From Daucus carota subsp. sativus (taxonomy: Eukaryota; Streptophyta; Magnoliopsida; Apiales; Apiaceae), in the NCBI RefSeq assembly GCF_001625215.2, contig NC_030385.2, forward strand, positions 40,077,598 to 40,141,597: a DNA stretch of 64,000 nucleotides, given 5' to 3'. Made by a program: the position numbers and the translations under genes. Under the pieces are notes generated by a model. That model worked only from the letters and a program-made list of their open reading frames with translations. It was not told where the DNA came from and made no database searches. This document shows, one piece after another, positions 1 to 13,175 of this stretch (position 1 is its first letter; every line of letters starts with the position of its first letter).

Positions 1-3000
1 CAGGCGGTGAAATAGTACAACGAACCAATCCAAAAAGACCTCGATCCATGTACCAACCATTGATAGAGTCAATTACATCATTCAAACGCCTTATGTTGAC
101 TATTTTTCCTGCATAACTTGGGACCAAACAGCACCAGGTCTCATATCAGTGGCCACAGAAATTGTATGTATCCCCCAAACTGGATAAGTGTATATATTAT
201 ACAATATACACATTCAATATGCATGTTCAGAGAACCAAAACTTTATAACGTACCATATCCACCGCGAAAGGCATCTTCCACAAACTTTGATGGAAGAGCA
301 TTTGCTCCTTCACATACTAAACCTCGGAATTCTTGGTTTGGTTCTACCTTTCAACAGAAGACTTGCAAATTTTAATCTTTCCGTTACAGAAGTAGATAAG
401 TGTAGAATCATACTAAACATCAATAAAAGTTAAGCTAGCATAGTTGCTTACCCGATATCCGTAAAATCGTCCTAAACATCAACAAAAGTAATGCTAGCAC
501 TGTTGTTTACCCGATATGCATTAAGAATCTTTTGAGAACAAAATGAAATATGCACGATATGCATTGAGAATCATATAAGAACAAAATGATATATGCATAT
601 ATTATATACAACTTATATTAGGATTTCTTATCAGTCATCAGCCAAAATAGGAATAAAAAAGGTAACAGGTCTACTTAATTTGTTATCTTTATATATACTG
701 CAGGTCTAGACAGGTGTAAGCCGGAATGTCTGAGAATGTTACGTAATCCACATAAAAATTATCTTGCAGTTGAACAGATGAACTGTCATTGTGTTATAGG
801 AATAGGACTACAACTAAAGTGCTGGGCACATTAACTGAAACTAGGACTGCCACACAGTTCTTTCTCGGCAGATAACAGAATATCTATCCACAGATAGATA
901 TTAGGGTAACTTTGAAGTTTAAAAACCTATGGCCTGCAATGCATGCCAGAAAGTAAAAGATGAAGCTATATTTCTGAAAACTGGAGCTCGTTAGCCACTA
1001 CACCCCAGAGGAGCAGCAAGCAGGATGGATGGATCTATGGACTTGAGCTGCTGGCCCTTTATATATGCAGCAGGAAATCCTCAACCATATTAGTATGACC
1101 TGTACTTTTTGTAGGTACTCAATGAAGAAGAGGCGAATAGACTGGGTCCTAAATAGCATTAAATGCAACAAGGGCCCATAAAAATAAAGGCAGCTCGATG
1201 GTGGTATACTGGTATGACATGGTTAACTTCATGGAGAAGATTAAAGAATTATAACAATGGGAGAGCATCACAAGTTGGAGTCATGTTAAAGAGAATGCCA
1301 AGTATTGGGACCTGGTAGCATGAAATGCAACAAGAACCCATGAAAATAAAGGCATCTCAGTGGGAGTACACAATTCACATGGCTAACTTCAAGAAGAGTA
1401 TTAAAAGATTATAACAGTAGGAGACCTTTAAAAGTTGCAGTCATGTTAACGGGAATTCCAGGTGTTTACCAATAGCCTCAGCTCAGACTGATATTGCCAT
1501 ATATCTCATAACAAGCCTGGAGGTGATATTTCAAGAAATCTCAGTATCAGCTTGCTGCTTGCCTATTCTAGCCGGCTCTAAGTCATATGGGTCATCACAA
1601 TCAGGTAGAAGGGTTTTCACAAACAGGTATTGCAGATAAGCCCACTTCATATTCATCATGAACCACCAAGCATGTAGGTAAGGTACCATGATCTTTGGAA
1701 AAATATATATTCTGCATAACTTTCATATAATCTCAAACTCGTTATTCCTCACTTTCATATAATTTCAAAATCTTTATTCCTCAACCAGCTTTAGATAATT
1801 CTTTCACAAAGAACCTGCAATCAATTACAAGAGACACCTTCTACCATCCACGACACCTCCTACCATCCACTGGCTTCGCCTCAGTGTTACTGTAAGGTTT
1901 TATTTTCAGAAAAAAACATTCTGCATCAGTGCATCCTTCCTCGGGCCTTTCTAAAACATTTTTTATGATCTTCCGCTGCATAACAAGTAGGGAAATGAGG
2001 CTAGCTGGGTTTCCGTTTTTTAAAATTTCCAGTAGGCTCATCTAGGCTGTTTGGGAGGGAAATGTTGTGGAAAATGTAGAGTAATGGCCAAGTTAGGAGG
2101 TGAAGTTAAGGGTTTAAGGTCCATCATGGTATATAAGAAGAAAGAACTTCCGTCCACAGCATGATGAAATGTTCTTATCCTCCCCACCCCTCCCCTTTCT
2201 TTTTCTCCCTTCCTATCACACGCTCTATCTCACTGTTTCTCCCTCCAGTTTCTATATTCTCTACGTTCAATCTCTTCTATCCTAATTCTCCACTTGTCTC
2301 CCTAAATTCTCTAAGTATCCTAAAATTTGGTCTAGTCTCTTACCCCTCTTGCAAATAACTAGTTGTCATGTATGATATATAGATGTACAACAGTGTACTG
2401 AAACTCAAGTTGCTTAAATATTAGTTGCTGAAATTATCATTTATGCCACGGCCACACAAGTTTATCTTCCCTGCAATTTTAGAATAACACGATACTTAAA
2501 CCATCTCAACTTATATGTCTACTTCACACATTTAATCATATAACATAATACTGAACAGCCAGATCATATACAAATATATAATTGTGTAACCATCATACCT
2601 GAAACACTAAACGAATACCATCTCTTGTATCTACAGCAACAGGCATACAAGAAGAAAAATACCCGCTGCCAATAATTCTGTGCACATCTTCCTGAACTTC
2701 GTGAATCGTAAGCGCGGAATTTGGCCTGCAGGTTTTTAGTGCAGTCATGGCTTCATTCTCTAAATCCTTCCTTTCAAGTTCCTCGCCGTCTTTATTTCTG
2801 ACAAATACCTCACTAATCAAAACCCGTTCTTCATCATTCTGACTTGCAGATTGGCTCCCAATCTTTGGCGGAGTCATTAGACTCCCCTCATCGGGGCCTG
2901 TCAGAGCTAAGGAAGCAGAAGATAAGAGCAAGGACTTTAAGTGAAATGGATTTCTTTTGCTGTGATTTTTGGTTGAATTGAATATATTACTTGAAGGTTG

Positions 3001-3288
3001 GAGTGAATTAACAAACTGGGTGAATGGGGTTTTGACAAAATCAACCAATTGGGTAAAAGGGGTTTTCACAGAATCAATGAATTGCAGAACTGAGTTATGG
3101 TTGGAGAATTGGACTGAAGCAAAGGGAGAGATAATGTGATGGTGCTTTCGTCGAAGGTAATGGGAAGATCGAAAAGAAGAAATTTTCATGGAAGGTAATG
3201 TGAATTGAATGTCAGCCTTTTGCGGCATTGTTTCACAAGGGATTTTGATTGAAGATGAGATGAAGCGAATGTTGTCATTTTGCGGCAT
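1..3288 (-). CDS. OEP80: OEP80 (Toc75-V), chloroplast outer-envelope Omp85 protein, 5' part of gene
   Basis: Three exons are visible on the minus strand: 2599-3288 (start ATG at 3288), 254-347, and about 26-108, after which the gene leaves the window. Splice sites are GT-AG and phases agree. Exon 1 encodes 230 residues: a low-complexity Ser/Pro-rich N-terminus, then the first POTRA domain with '[20 protein letters not shown]' and '[14 protein letters not shown]'. Exon 2 begins '[16 protein letters not shown]'. Exon 3 contains '[14 protein letters not shown]', again POTRA. This order matches my memory of Arabidopsis OEP80. The family inserts beta-barrel proteins into the outer plastid envelope. 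POTRA repeats bind clients and a C-terminal barrel, outside this window, forms the pore. The 3' end of exon 3 is uncertain: frame continues to base 1 but the match to the family stops near base 26, where a possible donor lies. Identity is confident. Confidence 0.88.
348..2598 (-). other. OEP80 intron 1, with internal duplications
   Basis: This 2.25-kb stretch separates OEP80 exons 1 and 2. It contains a roughly 145-bp imperfect direct duplication (about 1160-1305 and 1322-1462, both carrying 'AAATGCAACAAG' and 'AAAATAAAGGCA'). A smaller duplication of about 60 bp lies beside exon 2 (about 412-470 and 471-525, 'CTAAACATCAAYAAAAGT'). I see no coding signal inside it. Confidence 0.6.
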
Positions 3289-3317
3289 TTTTGATAAACT
3301 AAAGGAGATTGGCTACA

Positions 3318-4680
3318 AGATTTTAAGAGGAAAAGAGTAAGGTACAAGCTGATTATAAATTAAAGATACTGAGAAGAGATTAGATGAGACATCGCCCAAC
3401 ACTACAAATAAACACAAAACCACAAGCAAATTGTGCATATTACAGTCAGCATCAGAAAAATATAAACATATCAGTGCATAAAGATTAGAAAACATGCATC
3501 AATCAAGAGCATAAATGTAACTAGAACTCTAGAACAGCATGAGTTGATAATAAATCAAGATTGCTACCAGAATAGAACTGCAAAATACAAGACTGAGTCA
3601 GCACAAAAGTGATTGCATATACTATAGTTGTTTTATTCAACAAGTTACTTGAAGAAACATCAGTAAAAGTTGTAGCCAATATTTACATCAAGCAAACATA
3701 ACAATGCTGACTGCAAACATTAAATTCAAGAATCGCATGGTGAATTCTTCGAATCATAGCATATTCTGATAGCCTTTTTATCTACACTGAAATGCATATA
3801 ATTAAACTAATTCGCCTCAAGTCAGGACTCAAGACCTCTAAATTATGAACGTATCATACCTATACACTCTCTTCCTCGAAAGGATTAAATTAATTAAAAT
3901 CAAAAATAATTGCTCAGTAGAATTGAAGAAAATAAGATATATAACTTGGTGCTGCAGTTACCACTTCGCCTGTTCTTTCCTCCATTTCTTTCTAAGCTCG
4001 ACCCTTCACTCCATTTACAACTAATAATTTATAAAGCTATACACATTGTACCGCATTTACTCTTGTACAGATCACTAATCCCAATCTACGTAAAATTCTA
4101 ATATTAAGTACCCCTATCCAAAAACAATAGTTTATTACTATATGTCTTATTTCCTGATTGTATTTACAGTTTCTAATGTTTTATTTGATTTTACAATACT
4201 TCACTAACGCAAAAACTCGATAATGTTCATATCTGTTCTCCCAAAAAAAGTCGTGTCTCCAGCTATTTACACATTCCATACAAAAACCTAGGCATGTACA
4301 ACAGAATATCTACAAAATTAGCACAAATTAATCTAACAATACATTAATTTCATAGAAGTAGTACAATATTTAACCTAACATAACAAAATATACCTACAAA
4401 AATCGTAATATAGGGCAGAATTAAGAAAAGTCCCTACCGCCACTGTGAACAAGGGCCTTCGGAAACTGCAAATATATAGACACACAGAAGGTTGTAAGTA
4501 AGCATATCGGCGAATTTAAAGAGTAGATACGAGGAGAGTGTAGATGTAAGATTAAATTAAAAGCATATTCTACAGAATTTTCTTACTTGGAGTTGGAGAC
4601 CGCTGCGAAGAGCGAGAGAGTGAAATGGGTGAGAAGCGTTTGTTCAGGAGGGTTTATAAGTGGGTCATTCAACACAAGAA
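3318..4680 (-). promoter_or_regulatory. Probable OEP80 5'-UTR exons and promoter
   Basis: Upstream of the OEP80 ATG the minus strand has a possible acceptor (TTGTAG, near 3318). About 1.2 kb further up is a strong donor (CCAAGTAAGAAAA, near 4590) at the end of a CT-rich, UTR-like stretch. A TATAAACC box lies near 4655. A possible 28-nt untranslated exon sits at 4438-4465 (TTTGCAG before it, GTAGGG after it). This suggests a 5'-UTR intron. It is inferred from splice motifs only; nothing else in 3300-4680 looks coding. Confidence 0.35.
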
Positions 4681-4837
4681 ATACAAAACCAACTTAGCAA
4701 AAAAAAAAAAAAAAGAAATACAAAACCAAAAGGCATTAGGAAAACCGAGAAAAAACGGGCAAATGAACAAATAAATAAATTACTTTAATTTAATAATTAA
4801 TACGAGTGAAATACAAATAGGGTGAAGTTTTATAAAA

Positions 4838-5030
4838 CGGTTTTTCTATGGTGTGCCCATGGGCACACACTAAGCACCAAAATTGATAAATTTGGATGGT
4901 TTCTATTAGCTTATCTTCTTTAATAATGGTGGACCCCCCTGCAGTTGCAACAACCACACCAATCAAATCTCTCCAATTTTATAAATGTTAGTGCTTAGCA
5001 TGTGCCCATGGGCACACACTAGACAAACCC
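4838..5030. mobile_element. Mutator-like MITE with 9-bp TSD
   Basis: A 193-bp element with inverted ends, each carrying the palindrome GTGTGCCCATGGGCACA near the outer edge. It is flanked by the direct repeat TTTATAAAA (4829-4837 and 5031-5039). A 9-bp duplication is typical of Mutator-like elements. A diverged relative lies at 47978-48168. It has no coding capacity. Confidence 0.75.
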
Positions 5031-5039
5031 TTTATAAAA

Positions 5040-5616
5040 AGGTTATTGAATCCCATACAGCTGAGCTCCTCGAATTTGGTAAATGGTCCATCCTGCTGTC
5101 ATTCTTTCTTCTTTCTTAAAAGAAATAAAAATTTAGAGAAATAAACATTTTTATCATTCAACTGTTATCTTTTTTAGAAACTTATTACCAAATAATTATT
5201 GTATTCAACATTATCACTCGCGTTGTGATCGTTTATGAGTTTAGTCATTCTGCTAAGTTTTATAATGAAAAACAATTTTTTCAATCACTCAACTGTTCAT
5301 ATTTTTAACAACTTGCTACTAAATTACATAATAAAAAATTTTAAACCACTAATGTTTCATTCGAATTTGATTATAAGCATTCAATAATAAAATTATGTTA
5401 TGGTCGTAAAAATTCAGCTACCGATACAAAATACATATATGATATATCTTTGCATATCAATTTTGGTGCGAGAAAACTCTAGTTTAGACTCTACTTAAAG
5501 CCTTCTTATTCTTTAACTATTGAATCATTTTGATTATTCTATATGAATATCTTCTTGGATCACCTCCAAAATAAATAACACTACTTCTTTGAATAAGTTT
5601 GGTAGACTTAGTGCCT
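5040..5616. other. Intergenic, nothing recognised
   Basis: AT-rich DNA with no open frame, RNA gene or repeat that I can name. Confidence 0.5.
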
Positions 5617-6255
5617 GTTTGGGGTTAAGAAGCAAGCGCTTCTTTTGAGTAGAAGTCAAGAAAAGAAGCTGGGTTTGTGTTTGGGAAAAAGAGCAGAGCG
5701 GTCAGAGTGGGTTTCAGAAGTGGAAAAACAGAAGTAAGGAGTTGGTGCATTTTCTTTGGCTTTTCACCTTCTTTCTCTTCTTTCAGAAGTGTGCGCCCTG
5801 TTTCCTCTCTCTTCTTATCTCTTTTCCTTCATTTATTTATTATTATCCATATTTAATTATAATTTGCACTGATTCGGATATTTATATAATATATTTTCAT
5901 GTTTTATTGTAGGGAATGAAGAATTCCAATTTGAGAAGTATTTGAAGATAAATTAGCTATTTTGAAGCTAAATTCTACTAAAATTCGGATGTATTGGGTT
6001 CCACCCGATTTCTGCACTGTTTGGGCCATATCTTGAGTTCCGGATGTCAGATTTGGACGATCTTACAGCCCACGCGAAGCCCTTGGAATTATCTTTAATT
6101 TGGAGACAGTCCAAGAAGCAAAATTCGAGCAGAAAAGCCTGTAAACTGAAGCCCAAATACAGCTGCGAATTTTAAAGGATAATCCTACTTGATTTTGGAT
6201 TTCTATTGGGATATTAGTTTTAAATATTAAAAGACTTTATATTATTAGAGAAGAT

Positions 6256-6493
6256 TGTTATATAATAATATATGTAGAAACGAAATTGAGAGAGTAAGAC
6301 AAGAGAGAAAGATGGAGGAAACATTGTTCATCTCAAGTATATAACAAACTCATACAAATGGCTTTATATATATAGGCCATCAAATGTAAGTTACAAGTCA
6401 TATGAAAAGTTAAAAGTCATACATATTATGGAGGGTAAACAAAAGGCCAAGAGTTTTGGGAAAAATCAAAAGTCATCCACTCATATCATAACA
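6256..6493 (-). repeat. Copia 3' LTR
   Basis: The left copy of the LTR pair. It is the 3' LTR because the element lies on the minus strand, and the polypurine tract abuts it at 6494-6504. Confidence 0.9.
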
Positions 6494-9040
6494 CTCCCCC
6501 TTGGATGACTTGTATCAACATCATGCCTCGTTAAAACCTTACTAGGAAAAACCCAATGGGAAAAACCCTAGTGAAGGAAAAAGAGTACATGAGTTGTACA
6601 ATATTTATGTCTCCCCCTCATCAAGATATGATTATAAAATTAGCAAATGTTTTGAAGTATGCGCATCCCGATCTTGTGTACTGATTTCTTGAAAGTAGTG
6701 GTGAGAAGTGCCATATGAACAAATCTTTAATGTACCCTTCCTTGCACATGATACTGCCTGCAATAATTTATTTCACAACAAAAGAAAATCTCCAATGTAC
6801 TCTATATAAATATTCAATTTGCAGATCCCTCGTTATCAAAATCGAAATAAGCACTTTGCTCCTGCAATATTAACTAAAAATCCTTATGAGATATGTTAGT
6901 GCAGATCGAATAAAATTATACTTATGTAACATGAGAATTCACACATGTTTAAATAGAATATGCTTAATTTAAGACATGTATAATTAATAAAACATGTTTT
7001 ACTTTAGTCGAGTACGGTACTTCAGAACCGAAACTTTCTTCATATCAACTATTCATAAAGGTCAGTGTACTATCATGTATTTATAATCCTTCCAGGATTT
7101 TCGTATAACAATATATCATCCATTTAGAAGAATACAATTCTCATTTCAATATATTCACCAAAAGTTTCATCACAAAAGACAACATATACGTATTTTGGTT
7201 ATGAGGTGCAACTCAATTTAATGTCAACTAGAAACACATTCTAGTATCCATCTGCTCTGGCCAGAGACTTTATGAGTTGTCACCTATAATTCGATATATA
7301 ATGATAACATTTACTTTGGGAAATAATTTTATATCGGACTACTGGTCCAAAAATCCCCTTTTAATTTGAGGAGAGTGATGTTCTCGAGAATTTGTTATAC
7401 TGCTTCTGGCAGTTAAGATCCTTCTGGGATAATCACTGTCAAGTGGGTCATATATAGAACTTAGATTAAATCATACACATATTCTAAGATTATTTAGCAA
7501 TCAAATAATCATATCCACCACAAGATACATTTCTCTTCATAACCAATACAAGGTCATTGTACGATAATCTGGGTTTTACATTTATAAATTCTGAAACTTC
7601 ATTTTGTTTCACACAAATAATCATTCATATCCCACTGACTTGACACCTTTAGGTGTGTGAACTGCAGTTTCAAAAATTTCTCTATTTAAGAGATAATAAT
7701 TCATAGGGCGCACTACTTTCATAACTTCAGGTGTGGAAGGACTACCGGTCCAAATAAATTTCTTTATAATTGCCTCAATTATGTCCTTTATTCTTTGGCC
7801 AAATTTGTCAATATTTTCTAACGGGTTCTGCTTCATGATCCTCATTATTACTCATAACCTCAAGCTCTATAAATAATATCGACGTCGATACGATTTGTGG
7901 TTCCATTTTATTCTGGACATGACATAATATATCAAGATGTCGATATTTTCACTACTTTTATATTTCTCTGATTTGTCACATCTTCTTCCGGAGATCTTTC
8001 AAAAGTTATTGACTTTTCAATCTAGTCTTAATCCTGGACACTTTTACTTGTTCTCTAACTTGCCATGTCTATAATCTCATCTGGAGATATTTCAAGAGTT
8101 ATTGATTTCTCAATCCAGCCATCATCAATCGTTGCTCCTTTTCAAATATTTATTATCATTTTTTATAAGATATGGAACACACTTGCCTATCACGCTTCAG
8201 GCGTTCTTTAGACATAGTCGTATCTTGAGGTTGTCCTTCTATAATATTAATATCAATGGAGCATATGTAGCCGGTGTTTGTGACATAGTCACTATTTCTA
8301 GTCATCAGATATATGAATGAATCATCTTATGAACTTCTGGTTCATATTTGTCATTTTGAGGATCAAGATGAGGCAATGATAATTCATTCTTAAAATATTC
8401 ACCAGCTATTTATTTTCTCCCCCTGATTTAAATCAAGTCATAAATAAATGCACTTATATGTAACATATATTCAATTGTGGAATCGATCTTACTATCTGGT
8501 GGAGAAATTATGAAAATTTGTATATGATGCAAATCAATAAATAAATGATACAAAATACTCAACAATTTTCATGGATAAGATAATACTCACTTTGAGATTC
8601 ACCAGCATTATATAAGCACATACTCTAAATAATGAATCTCGCATACTTAATGTGGCGAGGTTATAATAACTTGATATATAATCATATTTTTCATAAAATA
8701 TCTCATTATACTATAGTGAAAGATTTTTAAAAAATCACAATTATTACTTTACTGGTGATTAATTATGCCTCACAAGTAAATAACATATGTATCACTGAGA
8801 AGAATCTGCAGGTTCTTCAACAAAAGTTCATATATAAATTTCAATTACTGTTTGCATCTTCATTAATTGATGGCTTAATTGGTCATGCCCGACTATAAAG
8901 TTATCAGTAAACTTCTGGTTTACTTCAAAATCAATATTAGTAATTTTATATAAAATATACTTCAATTGTTTGGGAGAGTATATAGTTACATCAATAATAT
9001 ACATACTCTTCTAGAGTAAAATATTTATGATAAAATATAA

Positions 9041-9172
9041 TGCTCTTCAAGAGGTTTATACATGCTCTTCAGGTGCATTATACATGCTCTTCAGGAGCCT
9101 TATACATGCTCTTCAGGAGCCTTATACATGCTCTTCAGGAGCCTTATACATGCTCTTCGGCAGCCTTATATT
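9041..9172. repeat. 22-bp tandem repeat inside the Copia element
   Basis: About six head-to-tail copies of a 22-bp unit (CATGCTCTTCAGGAGCCTTATA) with few changes; the outer copies are more diverged. It lies in the decayed central region of the Copia element, so it looks like a local expansion after or during decay. Confidence 0.85.
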
Positions 9173-11518
9173 TAGAAGAATATATAATGAGACATTCTAT
9201 ATAATACTCCCCCTTTAAATGACTCATATTAGAATTTGGTATTGATATCGGACATCTTTATCTCATTAGGGGAAATATTTTTTTAATACACAAGGTAAGA
9301 ATACGATCAAAAACTGTTTGTAATATCATACCATTGCTACAGACATGGTCTTTGATTTTCTAATATTGTCTTATTTATTCTAAGGAATGGATGGGTGTCA
9401 TTTGTCGCAATACATAATCTTTATATCCATAATTCAATTTTAATAAAATACAACTAGTCACAATATCAGCTCATGATTTTAACAACGCAATTTCATAACA
9501 TTGTATCTTCGGGATACTGTTATATATATTTATTCAATTAAACCTAAACATCATATTGTTCATTATATTGATCCATCCTTCAGGGATATTTTATCATTTC
9601 GGATAAACTCATAATTTGAATATATCATTCTTCTGGAATGTAATCAAGTGTTTAACTATATCAAATTTTACTATTGACATCCTTCATCCTTCAGAAATTA
9701 AATATATCAGAAATGTGTGATGGAAAATAAAGGAATTTTTTTTTTTATATAGAGACAACTTCTGGTTGTTATGTGCAACTTCTGGTTACAATTATTTACA
9801 AGCAATCCATTAAAAATTACGTCAAATAGGTGTTGACGATAATATCTTCATCATTTAGCTCAAGTAGATAAGAATCTCATTCACAAATACTAATTGTAAA
9901 TAAACTACAAGTTTAAAGTCACGTAGTGGTATTGAAATTCTATCATTTACAAAAAAAATATCATAGAGAGATTTCAAAATATTAGTTATTAGAAGCATGC
10001 ACAATACATAATATATTCAAACATGTGAGCAAGACAACTTAATATAAAAGAAATTTATGTGCATGCACTAGTTATCACCTCCAAATCATAATACATGTAT
10101 TTTGACCATCTCAAAATTTTAGATGACCTCATAGATTTGATGATGAATTATAGACAAATAGTCATATTCCAAGAAATACGAAATATTTCATCCAATTTTA
10201 AAAAGGTCCAAAACAGTTTACTAAAATTCAGATAATTATCAAATCCAAAAGAGTTAGAAATAATTTACGTAAATCCCAAAGTACGTATCTAAAACATTTT
10301 ACTCAGACCAAAAGTATGCAAGGACTTTGGTAGCATATATTAATCGTGAATTCATTGACAATAATTAGATACAAGGTCACACATGATTTATCTCAAATAA
10401 GAGGTATTGAAATCTTTTGTCTCACTCATACAAATATTAGTTATTCCACTAATCCGTTTGCATCTTATTATAATAATTGAGTTTAATATAATTCAAACTC
10501 ATATTAAAGTAACTAATGACTTGAGGGAGACGGACTTTGGATTAAAAGGTCACATACAATGACTTATTATCTACTAACCACTTACAATTTTTAGATTAGA
10601 GAGTCACTAATAACTCATAATTTTTTTTATTCATTATTAAATTAAATTGATCACAAATGCATAATCTAAATTTTCCTTATATCCTATTTGTCATATATAA
10701 AATAATTTAAGAGATCACAAGTTAAGAATCATCACATTCTGCACATTAATAACTAAGCATATATATCTTCAAGAGTACAAGATTCAATCACCATGATTTA
10801 TGTAAAGTTCACATATAATTGGGGGTAACTTAATAGAACTCTATGATCATCCAACGTAACTAATTAAAAGCATATAAAATATGATCACTGGGAATATAAT
10901 ATATGCACATGAGAGATGAGAGATGTTCATCATATATAAAAAGAACATTTTAATATCACATCAATCAATAAATAGACACGCAATCATGTTAAGATTAAGC
11001 ATTAATATAATCAACCAAGCTAGGCATAAATAACTATAGAGTACTTATCTCCTAAGGTCATATCATCAATATATGCATATGGATGAATTCACAAGCATAC
11101 TAGACAATTAAGGTCGTGGAAAATTAAGAGACTATTATGAAATTTCTAAGAAAATTTGATTCATTTGTAAAACAAGTTTAGTATGAATTTTGGAGAAATG
11201 CAAAACTAGCTTAACTCAAATATATACATTTCGATAAAACTATAAATCAGAAAGAATGGTCAAGGGAGCCGTACCTTAAAATCTTACAGTTTAATGATCT
11301 TACGATTCTTTTAAGTTTAAGAATCGTTACTCCAAAAAGTGAGTCCTCTTACATTGAAAGAATGACTTCATCTTTGTAGCGAAATGAGTCTCGTCGATTA
11401 ACTATAGATATTTTCAACCATGATCCTCTTGATAATAATTTACACCATAATCCGAATGAAGAGAAAAAATGAGACGTGCAACATAAGAACAAAGTGAAAG
11501 CGATTCGTGCTGATAACG

Positions 11519-11756
11519 TGTTATATAATAATATATGTAGAAACGAAATTGAGAGAGCAAGACAAGAGATAAAGATGGAGGAAACATTGTTCATCTCAAG
11601 TATATAACAAACTCATACAAATGGCTTTATATATATAGGCCATCAAATGTAAGTTACAAGTCATATGAAAAGTTAAAAGTCATACATATTATGGAGGGTA
11701 AACAAAAGGCCAAGAGTTTTGGGAAAAATCAAAAGTCATCCACTCATATCATAACA
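11519..11756 (-). repeat. Copia 5' LTR
   Basis: The right copy of the LTR pair, 5' in element orientation. Bases 11500-11518 should hold the primer-binding site. The motif there reads TTATCAGCACGAA on the minus strand, which is not the usual TGG-initiated match to the tRNA-iMet 3' end. Confidence 0.88.
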
Positions 11757-12064
11757 AAGATTAGTTTTTATGATTGTATATTATTAGATTAGAATTAGGG
11801 TTAAAGCTATGGCTTTTATGGAGGTGACAACTTTAAAACTTAAAGGTTTTTTTCTTTAGTTTCTTCTCTTTTCTTGTTAGTTTTATTATGTCTTTTTTAT
11901 TGTTTTTCTTGTTTAATTAGTATTGAGTAGTGTGTTATAGGGTTTAAGGGGAAGCCGTGTTTGCACTATGATATTGGCATGATTTTACAGTGATTTGTTT
12001 GATTGGTTAATTCTAATTGATATGTTTAAATATTGATTTGTGTAATCGGCCGATATCATGAATT

Positions 12065-13175
12065 TTATTTTTTTTTTGAAAATGAGAATAAATCTCAACG
12101 AATATGAATCAGCAATTCACTGCGATAATTCTTTCATTCAAGAAAACTTATTATCTAACCGTCGGACATGCAAGATGACCGGGGAAATTTAGACAATAAA
12201 ACTTTAATGTCCGAAAAGAAAACCGGTCTTCTTCCAAGAATCCTGAAAATAAAACAAAGGAACCAAGAAGAATATAAGTCGATATATATATATAATAGAA
12301 TATATCAAAAAATTCTCACAATCATGATAACTCATAATTGAGACAATTAAGCTCTCGATCAAGGCATGATTAATAAAATATTAACGTCCTCAATTAAGGC
12401 ACAATAAACGCCCTCAAATAAGGCACAAATAACGCCCTCAAAGCACAATTTACGCCCTCAATTAAAAGGCACAATAAACGCCCTTAATTAAGGCACAATT
12501 AACGCTTTTCTCTCTGAAGCCGGATCTCCCATACACATTCGGGAACCGCCGTCGCCACCACCCTTGCCACCACTGCTATGTTATCTCTTCTGCACACGAC
12601 CGCTTCGATCAAAATACTAAACATACTTAACATAACGGAGATAACCAACATAAATGCAAATGTTACTGATGTGATCGGTTATCCTGGGAACGGATCAAGG
12701 TTTCGTCAGGCTAAACAATGCAATCCATAGATAAGTGATATTATTGTGCTTAACTTGCATGTGTCCTAAAGAATGATGCACAAACAGGAACAACAATGCA
12801 AGTAAGGATTTTGAGATTGCAGGCAATCTAAATATCACAAGGAGTGCACAAGCAACATATCAATCATAAGCAAACAGGATATCATCTACCAGCAAGAACA
12901 ATAACCAAATATAGCAAAGTTTATACCTTCAATGATCAAACCACAACACAAATTAATTCTCAAAGAGTGGCAAATAATTATGACCAGATCAAACCAAATA
13001 TCATACAGGGATCTCAAGAGTTAAATAAACCAATAATACACAATATGATACCATATTTCCGGTTATCCACATAATAATAATCCCACTTTACACTAATGGC
13101 CAAGAACGCATACCTGACTTGATCCCCCGGTTTGTATTATGCGTTATGTCACATGTTTTGCCAACTCTGTAGACA
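12065..13175 (-). mobile_element. Poly-A retroposon with 17-bp TSD
   Basis: The direct repeat GGCCGATATCATGAATT flanks it (12048-12064 and 13176-13192). The left edge is a T-run, so the poly-A end lies there and the element reads on the minus strand. Its 3' block (about 12080-12230) matches the 3' block of the retroposon at 14542-16222. Further in lies a minisatellite (12381-12504). No reverse transcriptase is visible, so it is either a 5'-truncated LINE or a non-autonomous family moved by LINE machinery. Confidence 0.78.
12381..12504. repeat. Minisatellite of a CGCCCTCAATTAAGGCACAA-type unit
   Basis: About five to six imperfect units of 23-28 bp, differing mainly in the length of their A/T parts. 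It lies inside the retroposon at 12065-13175. A single related phrase (TTATTGTGCCTTAATGAGG) occurs in the sister retroposon near 15464, which supports common origin. Confidence 0.75.

Larger units (their letters stand above)
6256..11756 (-). mobile_element. Ty1/Copia retrotransposon, coding region decayed, near-identical LTRs
   Basis: Two 238-bp LTRs (6256-6493 and 11519-11756) begin TGTTAT and end ATAACA. They differ at two positions and are flanked by the 5-bp duplication AAGAT (6251-6255 and 11757-11761). The element reads on the minus strand: the sequence beside the left LTR is a polypurine tract (CCAAGGGGGAG). A block near 6520-6600 (TTTTTCCCATTGGGTTTTTCC) is common upstream of that tract in plant Copia. 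Translated remnants include 'AVHTPKGVKSVGYE' (start of the reverse transcriptase region, near 7630-7690) and 'TTTFKKSVHKIGMR' (C-terminal RNase H region, near 6660-6710). All frames are broken by many stops, so it cannot encode its own proteins. Confidence 0.9.

Noticed and set aside
2161-2358. Plus-strand open frame of 65 codons rich in Ser/Pro/Phe
   Set aside because: It lies in an OEP80 intron, in a CT-rich low-complexity stretch, with no recognisable domain.
7621-7845. Minus-strand frame of 74 codons treated as a possible gene
   Set aside because: Its end 'HTPKGVKSVGYE' is a Copia reverse-transcriptase region remnant, so it belongs to the decayed retrotransposon.
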